Shown piece by piece: positions 55,221 to 64,000 of a DNA stretch of 64,000 nucleotides. The notes beneath the pieces are model-generated. The model saw nothing but the letters and a program-made list of their open reading frames with translations, had not been told where the DNA came from and did no database searches. The stretch comes from Karstenula rhodostoma CBS 690.94 (lineage: Eukaryota > Ascomycota > Dothideomycetes > Pleosporales > Didymosphaeriaceae), in assembly GCA_010093485.1 (NCBI GenBank), contig MU001495.1, positions 434,001 to 498,000 of the forward strand, in the 5' to 3' direction. Each line of letters starts with the position of its first letter. Position 1 is the stretch's first letter. The translations under genes and the position numbers were made by a program.

Positions 55221-56425
55221 CTATCGTCCCCGGAAGTTGTTGAACTGCTGCGCTAGTACTTAATTAGCTGAAGATCTCGCTCTGCGCGCATCGCGCACTC
55301 ACCATAGAGAGAAGTAGCATGGCATTCCGACAATTCAGCCTGCTCGTGAGCCTTGGGCAGCCACTCGCGTATTTTTTCCTCGCGGTTGTGGTGCGACGGG
55401 TGGGTGGAGAGGAGCTCCGGCGGGCCCGATCCGCCAGCCGTCTCCATGCGATGCCAGAACTCCATGGCGGCTTCGGGGCGGAAGCACGCTTCTGCCATGA
55501 TCATGAGGCCGATCTGATCTGCTTCGGCCTCCTGCTTTCGGCCAGCGGGCATCGAGAGGAAGAGGTTGAGGACGGCGCTGCTGAGTTGGAATGACAGGTC
55601 GAAGGTCATCAAGGCGAGCACGCCGAGGAGGACGAAGGGTGCTTGGCTTAACTTCTCACTGCACGTGGTTAGCTACCAGGAAGCACTCGTGTGGGACCAC
55701 TTACGCAGTATGGTGTGCGACCACGTGTGCAATCTCGTGACCCAGGACCGCAGCGATTCCGTTCTCATCCTGACAGAGCGGGAGGATACCCGTGAAGACG
55801 AAGACTTTTCCACTGTCACCCCGTCAGCACCTTCGTGAGAACTTGACGGAATCGTTCGTACCCCGGTGCAACGAAGGCGTTTTGTTCCGGGCTATCAATA
55901 ACATGAATTTCCCACTCCACGTCATGCAAACCCGCTTGCTCTGCAAACGGTATCAACCGCTCAAGCACCTTCTTCACGCTCCGCACGCGCTGATCCCACT
56001 CCGGCAGCATCTGTCCTTGGTATTGTTGTTGTACTTCGCCGACCGTTGCTGCGCCTATCTGGGCTTCGATCCGCGGGCTGATGATGTTGAAGCGGCGGCG
56101 ACCGGAAATCTGTCGAAAGGTCAGCACAACACGTAATGGAGATCGACTGCCAGATTGAACATACAGGCACCTCCTCCAGGTTATACACGTATGCGCCTCC
56201 AGTGCCCAGACTTATCAGTCCTACATCGCGATAGAACGTCGGGCGTGCGGCCCATCTCCTGAACAGGTTGGATGCGAAGGCGGTGCGGCCGTGTTGCGGG
56301 CTCTTGTCGCCGAAGCGGACTTGTCGGTATGCGCGGAACGGCGCTTGCTTGGTCGGTCGGAACGGCGCAGAGTGCCTTGCTGATCGGAAAGCAGACTCGA
56401 ATGTTCGGAAGCCTGGGCGACACAT
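55221..56425 (-). CDS. oma1: OMA1-type mitochondrial metalloprotease (M48), 332 aa
   Basis: Exons (minus) 56171-56425, 55862-56109, 55705-55812, 55303-55658 and 55221-55252; lengths sum to 999 nt. The N-terminus is basic with few acidic residues (RPGFRTFESAFRSARHSAPF), like a mitochondrial presequence. The peptidase core has EWEIHVIDSPEQNAFVAPGG, KVFVFTGILPLCQDENGIAA and VLGHEIAHVVAHH with zinc-binding His193 and His197. The third ligand is Glu in AGRKQEAEADQIGLMIMAEA. A hydrophobic segment (APFVLLGVLALMTFDLSF) could be a membrane anchor. The motifs match the Oma1 family of inner-membrane M48 peptidases, which cleave proteins during mitochondrial stress. The last exon is only 32 nt and encodes QQFNNFRGR; it depends on one splice acceptor (ACTAG). 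Confidence 0.88.
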
Positions 56426-57631
56426 TGCGCGGTGTTGACGAGACCTTGGCGTGTTGGGGCGGTTATTGTGCTGTGCAACCCGTGTCCAGGTTTTCGAAAT
56501 CTTTCCTACGGTGCTGCATATAATACAGACACCCACAGGCGGAAAAGCACAGGGCTTCTAAGGTTGATGTGTTAAACAGTCATGGCGTGACGCCCGTCAA
56601 GGTTGGGGTGCGGTGCGGCGACGACGAGATGACGTGTGAACGCCGCGGGAAAGCCAAGCCTCCCAGAGTTGTGCATCCTTCTTTCTCTCCGAGGACAACG
56701 GACTCCTCACACCAAGGTCCCACGACCAACCATCGGCGTCAAAACAGCAGATAACATAGACCTGCTGTTGTGGTCATAATTCCACGCAGTGTTCAGACCG
56801 AAAAGAATACCGCCACGAGGGATGCTGCATTGCTCCTCCTGGGGTAACATAGTGTACTCGGACTCTTGACCAGGCATTCTATAGATTTCTAGCTGCCACT
56901 ATCGCGACGAAAAGCATCTTGCCACACAATTTGTTGAACTGTCACGGTGTGCTCCACTGTCCGTATCTGCATCCTATCTTCACGGCCGATCCAAAGTCTT
57001 GATGATTTGTGTAACGCAGATTGAACTTCCTATCGCCCAATCCGCAATCAACCGCATGCTCACCGTGCCCAACAATGAACACGCTCAGTCCTCCTGCGCC
57101 TGGAACCTCCCTCAGAACATTTGAGTTTCTCGGCCAGCCCGCACGAGATTATGAACACGAGCTTCATATTCCCAGTCCCACCTCTCCACCCCCTGCCAAC
57201 ACCCCGTAGCCGCACTCCTACGATCTCGACTTTGCACGCACCGACACCGCTATATCACATATTATCCCATCGCTAAGAATAGCGACGATCGTCCAGCGAC
57301 GCCGCTCCCAGGCAGCGCACAAACCGGGTCGCTAGCACGCTAATATGGTTAAATGGCACCCGCAAACGCTCTCGACCAAACTTCGCGACTTCGCGTTAAT
57401 AAATAGTATAGCGACGTCTGAGTAGCATACGGTGGCAACAATGCCTTCGTGGCGGCGATCCTGGGATGGTGCACGGGGTTGAGGAAGGAGAAGTGTATAA
57501 AGGACGGGCGGACCGTGGGATTAGCACGACATTATTGCTACAGAGTACGCGCTGCTGGGATTACTATACGCAGACCTCGCTACCAAACGTCCCCAACCCT
57601 TGTTTGTATTCCGAAGTACAATCGCCTCAGT
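56426..57631. other. Intergenic region between divergent genes
   Basis: Promoters of the OMA1-type gene (minus) and the DUF4360 gene (plus). The frame at 57449-57631 upstream of the chosen start of the latter is probably leader sequence. No gene is seen. Confidence 0.5.
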
Positions 57632-58255
57632 ATGCGCGCTGCTCTGCTCCTCGCGGCTGCTGCACCGGCATTCGTCCTTGCCGCCCCCGAACACGCGCCC
57701 AGAATCACATCGCTCAAGTTCTCTGGCACGGGCTGCCCCAATGACAGCGGCTCCGTGAAGGCTGTCTACGGCGAGCTCGGCGACACCCCCTCGTTTACAT
57801 TCAGCCAGCTCCGCGGCGCCGACACGGGCAACTGCGAGCTGCACATCCAATCCACCGGGGGATCACAGGGATGGCAGGTCGCTGTGAAGGAGGTCGCGTA
57901 TCAGGGGAACGTGCAGTTGTCGAGTGGAAGCCAGCTGGACACGATTACCCAGGCATACTGGAGCGAGCATGCGGCTGATACCGTGAGTACCCTGCAAGAT
58001 GCCGGCTTTTGTTAGAGACGGTCACTGACGACAAAGCAGAGCGTTCTCAGGGGATCAATTGCTGCAGCGGGCCCAGACATCAAGGACTATGTTACCGTGA
58101 GGTCAAGCACGACGGATCTAAAGTGGTCCAAGTGCACGGGGGCCGATGGAAACCCAGGCATCTTGAACGTCAACGCGCGACCCGTCGTGCAGGGCAATGC
58201 TGGCACATACGACATCAAGCAGGCGACGTGGGGGTTGCAATGGCGAAAGTGCTGA
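57632..58255 (+). CDS. Secreted DUF4360-family protein, 188 aa
   Basis: Exons 57632-57982 and 58040-58255 with a 57-nt intron (GTGAGT...CTGACG...GCAG). The signal peptide is MRAALLLAAAAPAFVLAAP. The mature start (ITSLKFSGTGCPNDSGSVKA) is the DUF4360 signature: short hydrophobic strand, SGTGCP and an acidic/Ser loop. FTFSQLRGADTGNCELHIQS and a beta-rich remainder end in WGLQWRKC, with four Cys that could form disulphides. DUF4360 proteins are small secreted fungal (and some bacterial) proteins of unknown function. The start at 57632 is used because it gives a clean signal peptide; the frame is open for 61 codons upstream. Confidence 0.88.
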
Positions 58256-58381
58256 TCAAATTCGCGTGCGTATTGTTGTTTCTGTCAAAAGCGTAGATCA
58301 GGCGGTGCTTTGTTCAATTGTATATAATGCCAACACCATGTATGGTTTCCTGAGCCATCCATCATTCCTCGCCCACCATCA

Positions 58382-59272
58382 CTAATCGTCTAAATCCTCG
58401 ACCATCCCAAATTCACCCAACTTGTGTGAGTAGCTATACCAACTGAGCTCAACGTCGTCTTGTTCTCCCGGCTCAAACTCCTCGAGCAAAAATTCCCGTA
58501 CTTTGCGTTCATAACCACTCAGAATTTGCGGTGTAGGTCCGATTGTTTCGTTTGCTATTCCCTCTTCTTCTACCAGACTGACCTCTGCGTAGCCAATAGC
58601 ATCTACCTCAACATATAGCACCCCCTCAAGAGCCAGATATCGAAATGCAAAGATCCAGAGCAAAGCGTCCCAGCCCTCAGAGCCCCGACCAATAATCCGA
58701 GATGGTGAAACCTTGCCGCGAACGAGTATTCGTACTGCTTTAAGCATTAGAAAATGCGGGTGGGGAGCAACCATAGTCCCATGGGGCAGATACAACTGTC
58801 TCAACGCCAGGTTCCAGATATGAGTTTCGGGACTACGAGGGCAGATTGTAAGCTCCAGCGTCGTGAGATCCTTTCTCGGTGCTTGTCCAGGTAACTCGGC
58901 CAGTAGCATGCTACCGAGATCCGCACTGTGGCGGAACGCAATGATGGAGTTTTGGAAGGCGTCTTTCGCTTCGTTGTGGATTTGCTTGCTGACGGAGAAA
59001 AGGCTCATGCGTGGTGCATTGTCCTGACTGTTATCGTGAACGTCGTTCGGGGGATCTGAACAGCCACAGGAGGGGTCCACTTTGAGATCGGTCTTATGTA
59101 GTGGTCGGATCACGTTAGCACAGGCACATAATCGCCACCAGTGCATGGGTGGTGGTTGCAGTTCGGTGCCCGCGCGGGAAGTTGTAGTGAATACATCTCG
59201 AGCCTCGGTGTCGAAAACGTAGCCGACTATCTGGAGCCGGATTTCTGTTGAGAGATCCAATAGGTTTGTCAT
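58382..59272 (-). CDS. F-box/2EXR-like hypothetical protein, 296 aa
   Basis: A single open frame with ATG at 59272. It begins NLLDLSTEIRLQIVGYVF, the N-terminal F-box-like or 2EXR motif of a large fungal family (LLDLPxEIRLxIYxYVF). Next come a Trp/Cys-rich segment and RMSLFSVSKQIHNEAKDAFQ, the second characteristic element of these proteins (LLxVxxQIxxEA). The rest is globular with Leu-rich strands (KAVRILVRGKVSPSRI) and an acidic C-terminus. Members are numerous in filamentous ascomycetes and presumably recruit targets for ubiquitination, but few have been studied. It ends 126 bp from the DUF4360 gene stop, on the opposite strand. Confidence 0.8.
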   Translation of the reverse strand: MTNLLDLSTEIRLQIVGYVFDTEARDVFTTTSRAGTELQPPPMHWWRLCACANVIRPLHKTDLKVDPSCGCSDPPNDVHDNSQDNAPRMSLFSVSKQIHNEAKDAFQNSIIAFRHSADLGSMLLAELPGQAPRKDLTTLELTICPRSPETHIWNLALRQLYLPHGTMVAPHPHFLMLKAVRILVRGKVSPSRIIGRGSEGWDALLWIFAFRYLALEGVLYVEVDAIGYAEVSLVEEEGIANETIGPTPQILSGYERKVREFLLEEFEPGEQDDVELSWYSYSHKLGEFGMVEDLDD

Positions 59273-60059
59273 GGTTCCAATCTACGTATGTTGTACTGTG
59301 TGTTCTCGACTCTCGGCATGTAATTGTGCGGTAGATCGCCCTGCTCCTGACTGTATGCGTTGCAATGATACACTCCTGGTACTCGAGATCTGGCGGGGAA
59401 ACACCTGCGGGGAAATTAATAAACTCTTGGCCTGGCGATCAAATGCTTCCAATCTGTCGGCAGAGGCACAATGAGTGTGGGATATTGAGCGAAGAATGCT
59501 CCCATGTCACCGCTAGCGCGCGGGGGCCTGTCCGCCCCACCTGACCAAAACACGGTGACAAGCTGTTCTCCATCTTCATCGGCTTTTTCGCCCCCCAGCT
59601 ATACTGCACTGAGCACCAGTCGTCAAGATAGCGAGTCGAATGAGAAAAACGCGACCACTGCTCTACACCCAGCTATTTCACCCCTGGCGATCAGTCAATG
59701 GTCGATCATCAACATTTGATTCCCGTCCTCAGGCAGCCCATGGGCACCCACTGATGCCTCTCTAGTCTTCCTCAGCTCTGGGGACCCCAAATGTCGTCGC
59801 GAGCTCGTCTCCATGCATCAATACTACCATAGATAGCATTTACCTGTTCCCCGGGCAGCCCCAACAACCTCACACAAGACCACAATTCCTACGCACCAGC
59901 TCCATCAATCATACATGTTTCTATCCAAACCACTCGATTGCTGACTCTTCGCGATTTTACAAGCCGCGCTATCTAATTTACAATCTACTAAACCTAACCC
60001 TCCAGATTAGAACGGGGTATCCACAAGAAAAGAACCTCCCTTCCCCTTCCTTCTCCCCC
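59273..60059. other. Intergenic region, no supported gene
   Basis: Promoter of the F-box-like gene (minus) and 3' flank of the single-pass membrane protein gene (minus). Only short frames. Confidence 0.55.
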
Positions 60060-61107
60060 CTAAACCCTCGTCGACTCCCCATGCACCTCGGCCCTCCCCG
60101 CCCCCCCGTCCAGCTCCTGCGGCGGCAACCCGTGCGCCTGCCCACTCTGCCCCGCATCATGCGCATAGTAGCCAACAGGTTTGGCCTCCCCCGGGTAAGC
60201 CGCAGCGCCATACGCGCCGCCCGCATGCTGCTGCCCCACCGGCGCCTCGTACACATTCTTCCCCCTGCGCCGCTTGATGAGGAACCACGCGAGACCCGCG
60301 ACGAGGGCTATGCCCGCCGCGGCCCCGATGCCGATGCCTGCTCCTGCGCCCGCGGAAATGCCTTTTGAGTCTTCCTCGGGGGGAGGGGTGGACGTGGATG
60401 ATGCGGTGGATGATGCGGTGGTCGATGCAGTGGTCGATGCGGAGGACTCGGTGTTGGACTCAGATGTAGACGTAGCGGAGGACGCCGAGGACGCGGACGA
60501 GGTGCTTGTCGCGGCGAGGAGGGCCTTGCTGTCGACAGTCCACCACGTTGGCGACGCCGTGGCCGACGAGCCGGTGGCTTTGGAGGGGTGCTTGACGTCG
60601 CCGTTGAGGGGGTCGACGAAGAAGTGCTCAGAGTCGTCGTCGCAGCAGGTCTCATCGACGGCGCCGCAGCAGTACATGTTTTTCCCGCAGTCGACGAGCA
60701 GGGTGCCGGTGCGGGGCGCGAAATCTGCGCAGGCAAAGTCAGCGTGCGCAACGAGTATGGGGTATGGAGAACGTACCAGCACAAAGCGATGAGCATCCGT
60801 CCCAGTTTTGGGTGGCGCAGTATTGTCGAGCTGTGTTTCCATTGTTGTCGTAACAGAGCAGGTTGGAGCCGCATTTGTCGCCCTGGAAGCAGCAGTTGTT
60901 CGTCCCATTGCCACACGAGACCATCTCAAAGTCCTCATTATAGGCTGCCGAGTTCTTCGCTAAGACGCCTACACACAGTCAGTGAGCAATACGTTGATGA
61001 CCAGCGCTACAGAGAAGCCTACCATCATGCGCATAGCAGTCGGCGCTGACCGACCCGACCCAAAGTCCCAGCACCAGTCCCTGAATTACTGTCGAAGTTG
61101 GCCGCAT
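60060..61107 (-). CDS. Single-pass Cys-rich cell-surface protein, 313 aa
   Basis: Exons (minus) 61023-61107, 60777-60968 and 60060-60724; lengths sum to 942 nt, with introns of 54 and 52 nt. The N-terminus is a signal peptide (VIQGLVLGLWVGSVSA). A Cys-rich ectodomain follows, with repeated pairs: SCGNGTNNCCFQGDKC, then LCYDNNGNTARQYC, then YCCGAVDETCCDDD. A Ser/Thr stalk rich in SAST-like repeats precedes the transmembrane helix (AGIALVAGLAWFLI) and the stop-transfer KRRRGK. The cytoplasmic tail is Gly/Ala/Tyr-rich, about 65 residues. This layout (Cys-rich head, O-glycosylated stalk, one helix, short tail) is that of fungal cell-wall sensors such as Mid2 and Wsc, but I see no clear WSC domain. 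It may sense wall stress, by inference only. Confidence 0.8.
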
Positions 61108-62169
61108 GGTAGACGTCCTGCGCACAAGGTTACGCTCGCGTTTCTAGCGTGTAGAAAGAATGGAACGACTCGAAGAGTGACGCTTGTGGTCAGACGGTTT
61201 TTGGTAAAGGAGAGTCGCTCTGGACAAATACTTGTGTGAAGTGGGTGCCACTGAGGCTGAGACTATGCCCTGGGGGCCTGACATCCGGTACAAAATACAT
61301 AGTTGGCTGGGCTTGCGGTTGGCTCATCGTTCCGCATCATCTCGCGTGCCGCCACTACATTCTCGCCCCCACGAGTCAGTGCCCATCTGCGAACTTTAGC
61401 GCGGAAGTATACATTGTAAAACCAAGGTCATCCTCAGTTGTACAACGCATAATCCTGCCTCCATAGATTCTGCTAGGTTCCATTGATGGGTAATCGTACG
61501 TTCTTGCGCAGAACACTTTCGTCGGCGTTTTAGTACGTTCCCTCGTGATCTCAAACACGGCGCTCTGCAGCTTAGTCGCAACCGTATTAGTGCTATCCTG
61601 CTTACCAGTAGCGTTGTGTCTGGGTCTTCAGCCTTCTCTTGGCGGCGTATTTATAAATTCCATGCCAGCCTCATGCGTCACTCGAATCAAGGCTTTGCAA
61701 CTTGTCGCTCAACTCCAGCATCTTCAGCAGATACGATGTTGTAGAGTAGCCCACGTTGACCTAGCATTTTACTGCACGAAGATCTGACGATAAGAAATCC
61801 TCCAGATGCCTCTAAGCCAAGGGCTCAGATGGCATGTTATGATTTCGACGGCGCGTTCACTAGGATATCAGCTAAAACAGGTACCTCGAGTAGGTTACCC
61901 TCAATTATGCGAGAGTGCACATCTTCGAGGCTCCGCGAAGCCCAGAAGGGTCACGATGCTTTCGGGGATGGCTTCTACATGCAAGTGTTGTTGGACCTGT
62001 GTTTTGTAATCAGCCAAAATTATAATTACCTCGGAAGTGAAAGCAGAGGTTAATGAGACGGTTACTAGAGACAATAAGACTACTCGTGTATTCGAACGCA
62101 GAGCAAGGCAGACAGCCGAGCCCGTCTATACTCGATCGCGCATACCTAGAGGACTCTCCACCTCCACCA
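61108..62169. other. Intergenic region, no supported gene
   Basis: Promoter of the surface-protein gene and 3' flank of the cytochrome-domain gene. No protein-like frame is seen. Confidence 0.55.
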
Positions 62170-62982
62170 TCACCCAACCCACGTTCCAAAACTCCCGTTC
62201 TTCGCGATTCCCAGATCGTGTGTCCATCTTCCCGGGCTCTCATGTACGCCGAAGCTGCTCGTATTGCTGGCCGGAATGCTCGGGGTTGCCGTTGAGCACG
62301 CGTACGCAAACGTCACACTCGTCGCCGCCTCGATGTTCGTGGTGCCCCACCTCGTACACCCCTGGCACCTCGCTGTAACGGTCCAGTGAGTGGTGTTGGT
62401 GGTGGAGGGACTGATCGGGAGGTATGTGTGTGATGCTCCGATGTAGGCGGCGGGGACGGAGGAATATCCTCTGTGGAGTAGTCAGTTGCATTGTGAGAGG
62501 TTGGAAGGGCAAAAGAGGGAGCCTTACGTAGCCCAGCGATTGCTGACAGTAATTGACTCTCCAGTTGCAGCTTTTGACGGCCACGCAACAGTGAGCGGAT
62601 TTCCTGTCATGCGGCCTCCCCATGCAAACCCGCACCAGCCATACCTGCTGGGCGCAACGATCTGTACGATGCCATCCGCGGTAGGCGATTCAATAGGAAG
62701 TGCAATTCGGTAGCTCACACCGTTCGGCATGGTAACGGAAGAGTACGTTATACCAGACGCGGCGTCATAGTATCTGCTTGCTACCCAGCTTTGGGAAAAG
62801 ACTGGTGTTATGTCAGCCCAAAATGAGTGGAGGTAAGACAAAGTGCCTCGTCAAAAGTACTGTATACTTTTCTTACCCTATTGTGGGCAATGTGTATGCA
62901 AACTTCTAACATGACGCTTTGGCGTTGATGTACCTGGGTTGCAGAAGCTCGACATAACGGCGGCGGCATTCAGGAATCGCAT
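62170..62982 (-). CDS. Secreted protein with a cellobiose-dehydrogenase-type cytochrome domain, 207 aa
   Basis: Exons (minus) 62934-62982, 62528-62801 and 62170-62470; lengths sum to 624 nt. The first exon (MRFLNAAAVMSSFCNP, joined to VFSQ) is a short signal-peptide-like start and the least certain part. The second exon reads RYYDAASGITYSSVTMPNGV, YRIALPIESP, IVAPSRYGWCGFAWGGRMTG, a pattern of the b-type haem domain of cellobiose dehydrogenases. The Met at about 41 could be a haem ligand, and the last exon carries FGVHESPGRWTHDLG, where the His at about 184 could be the other. The GMC-oxidoreductase part of cellobiose dehydrogenase is absent, so this is a stand-alone cytochrome domain. Such proteins may pass electrons to lytic polysaccharide monooxygenases, by inference only. 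Confidence 0.8.
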
Positions 62983-63572
62983 CGGATTGGAACTGCTCAA
63001 GCCTGGCTTGGTCAAAGGGGAACAACTTGCGAGCTCACCATTCGATACATCCGTGGGTGTACCGTCCCTATACCCTCTCGGAACATCGTGGTTGAAAATA
63101 GAACAACAAGCCATATCTCAACTCTTCCAAATTGCAGTCTCATAACGAGCTCATTGCTGGCATGCATGTACTGTGAGGGTTGCTTGGTGATTGGAGAGTC
63201 GCGGGGTCTTGATGAATGCCAAGTGCAGAAACCATGTAGCTGCATGGATACCTGGGAACGCCAACGGTAAAGCAAAGCCGATAAGAATACAACGGATATG
63301 ATTGCTTAGTGAGGCCTAGCAAGAACACCGATAGAGTTGCTCTGAATTCGGTCTCAATTCGTACGGCTTCACGAAGGATGGAGGATGGAGGACCACATCC
63401 AATCAGTGGCGTACCTCGGTTGTTGTATGCCAAGCGACCTGCTGACGGATCGTTTCGCTGTTACCTTCAGAAACCAAAAATCAGTCGAGGAGGCCAGGAC
63501 GCTTTGTCGTGCTGTGTAAAGAAAAAGACAAGTTGAAGCACCTTAGAACGCTCCCGAACACCAGTGACGAGG
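62983..63572. other. Intergenic region between divergent genes
   Basis: Promoters of the cytochrome-domain gene (minus) and the DUF829 gene (plus). No protein-like frame. Confidence 0.5.
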
Positions 63573-64000
63573 ATGTCGAACCCAACCGAAGCGGTGAAGC
63601 CGCTATCCGACTTCCAAACCATCGGCGACCATGTCTACCTCATCACCCCAGACGCCTACACTCCAAGAGAGCCTCTCATACTTCTATTCTCCTGGATGGG
63701 TGCAGCACCGAAACACATCGCCAAGTACACAATCGTGTACCGCAAGCTATTCCCCACGGCACGGATAGTCCTGGTACGCAACGAGCTCGCAGATTTCTTC
63801 CGCAGCGAAGCGACCTACGCCAGGCTCTTGACCCCGGCAATCGATGTAGTCAAAGAGCATGTTGATGCAGGTGGTCAAATTCTCGTACACAGCTTCTCTA
63901 ATGGTGGTGGTAACCAGTTGGCCGAGTTTGCCAAAGCCTGGACGAAGCGCGAGGGCTCACCGTTGCCTATGCGCGCACAGATGATGGACTCGGGCCCCGG
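63573..64000 (+). CDS. DUF829/TMEM53-like alpha/beta hydrolase, 5' part
   Basis: Starts at the ATG at 63573 (MSNPTEAVKPLSDFQTIGDH) and is open to the window edge, so only 142 residues are seen. PLILLFSWMGAAPKHIAKYT is the N-terminal beta strand and turn of the DUF829 (TMEM53/PaxU-like) family. TARIVLVRNELADFF follows. The nucleophile elbow GGQILVHSFSNGGGNQLAEF carries the G/H-x-S-x-G-like Ser. These are alpha/beta-hydrolase-fold proteins; fungal members include one found in indole-diterpene clusters, but most have unknown substrates. No intron is needed in the visible part. The gene continues beyond the window. Confidence 0.82.
   Translation, partial: MSNPTEAVKPLSDFQTIGDHVYLITPDAYTPREPLILLFSWMGAAPKHIAKYTIVYRKLFPTARIVLVRNELADFFRSEATYARLLTPAIDVVKEHVDAGGQILVHSFSNGGGNQLAEFAKAWTKREGSPLPMRAQMMDSGP

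Overview
The window is nuclear DNA from a filamentous ascomycete (Pezizomycotina; Dothideomycetes fits but is inference). The evidence is many short introns (43-65 nt is typical, some longer) with GT...AG borders and CTAAC/CTGAC-like branch sites, monocistronic genes on both strands separated by 0.1-4 kb, long disordered Ser/Pro/Gln-rich protein segments, and fungus-specific families (Pex8, Ecl1/life-span regulatory factor, Cbp3, Efm3, DUF4360, a secreted haem-domain protein, a Jsn1-like RRM-Pumilio protein). No prokaryotic, viral or CRISPR features were seen, and no convincing tRNA or rRNA gene. Exon-intron models were built by hand from splice signals, reading-frame continuity and recognisable protein sequence. 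For every multi-exon model except the broken copy at 37.7 kb, the exon lengths sum to a multiple of three with no internal stop in the parts translated.

Layout. 0-5 kb: two fungus-specific hypothetical genes. 5.3-8.3 kb: a divergent pair, a TMEM170-like membrane protein (-) and the peroxisome biogenesis protein Pex8 (+), which ends in Ser-Lys-Leu. 9.9-11.7 kb: a 2-Cys peroxiredoxin with an unusually long disordered tail, convergent with a RING-finger gene (12.0-13.7 kb, -), which is divergent from a Nudix hydrolase (14.2-15.3 kb, +). 16.5-17.5 kb: an Ecl1-family gene (-). 19-21.4 kb: divergent Efm3-type methyltransferase (acts on elongation factor 2) and ribosomal protein eS24. 22.5-24.6 kb: SWR1 subunit Vps72/Swc2 (YL1), divergent over 1.8 kb from the RRM-Pumilio gene (26.4-29.9 kb). 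31-35 kb, all on minus: a possible small ORF, mRNA capping guanylyltransferase, Cbp3/UQCC1 complex III assembly factor, and a hypothetical helical protein.

36-38.4 kb carries a tandem pair of small secreted-protein genes, each damaged in a different place relative to the other. Next come a 753-aa protein with an HExxH motif (-) and a 4.3-kb stretch with no credible gene. 45.4-48.8 kb encodes a 1070-aa RING-PH-vWA protein with the layout of the yeast mating scaffolds Far1/Ste5. 48.8-52.0 kb is a gene-free island with three kinds of tandem repeat. It is followed by a SAP-domain protein, an OMA1-type mitochondrial metalloprotease (-), a DUF4360 secreted protein, an F-box-like protein (-), a single-pass Cys-rich surface protein (-), a secreted cytochrome-domain protein (-) and the start of a DUF829 hydrolase that runs off the right edge.

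The genes do not form a biosynthetic cluster; they are a mixture of housekeeping functions (translation, mRNA capping, chromatin, mitochondrial and peroxisomal biogenesis) interspersed with fast-evolving secreted or fungus-specific genes. The most unusual points are the mutually damaged secreted-gene pair, the peroxiredoxin tail, the Far1/Ste5-like scaffold with a degenerate metal site in its vWA domain, the HExxH protein, and the small ORF that begins immediately after the capping-enzyme stop codon.
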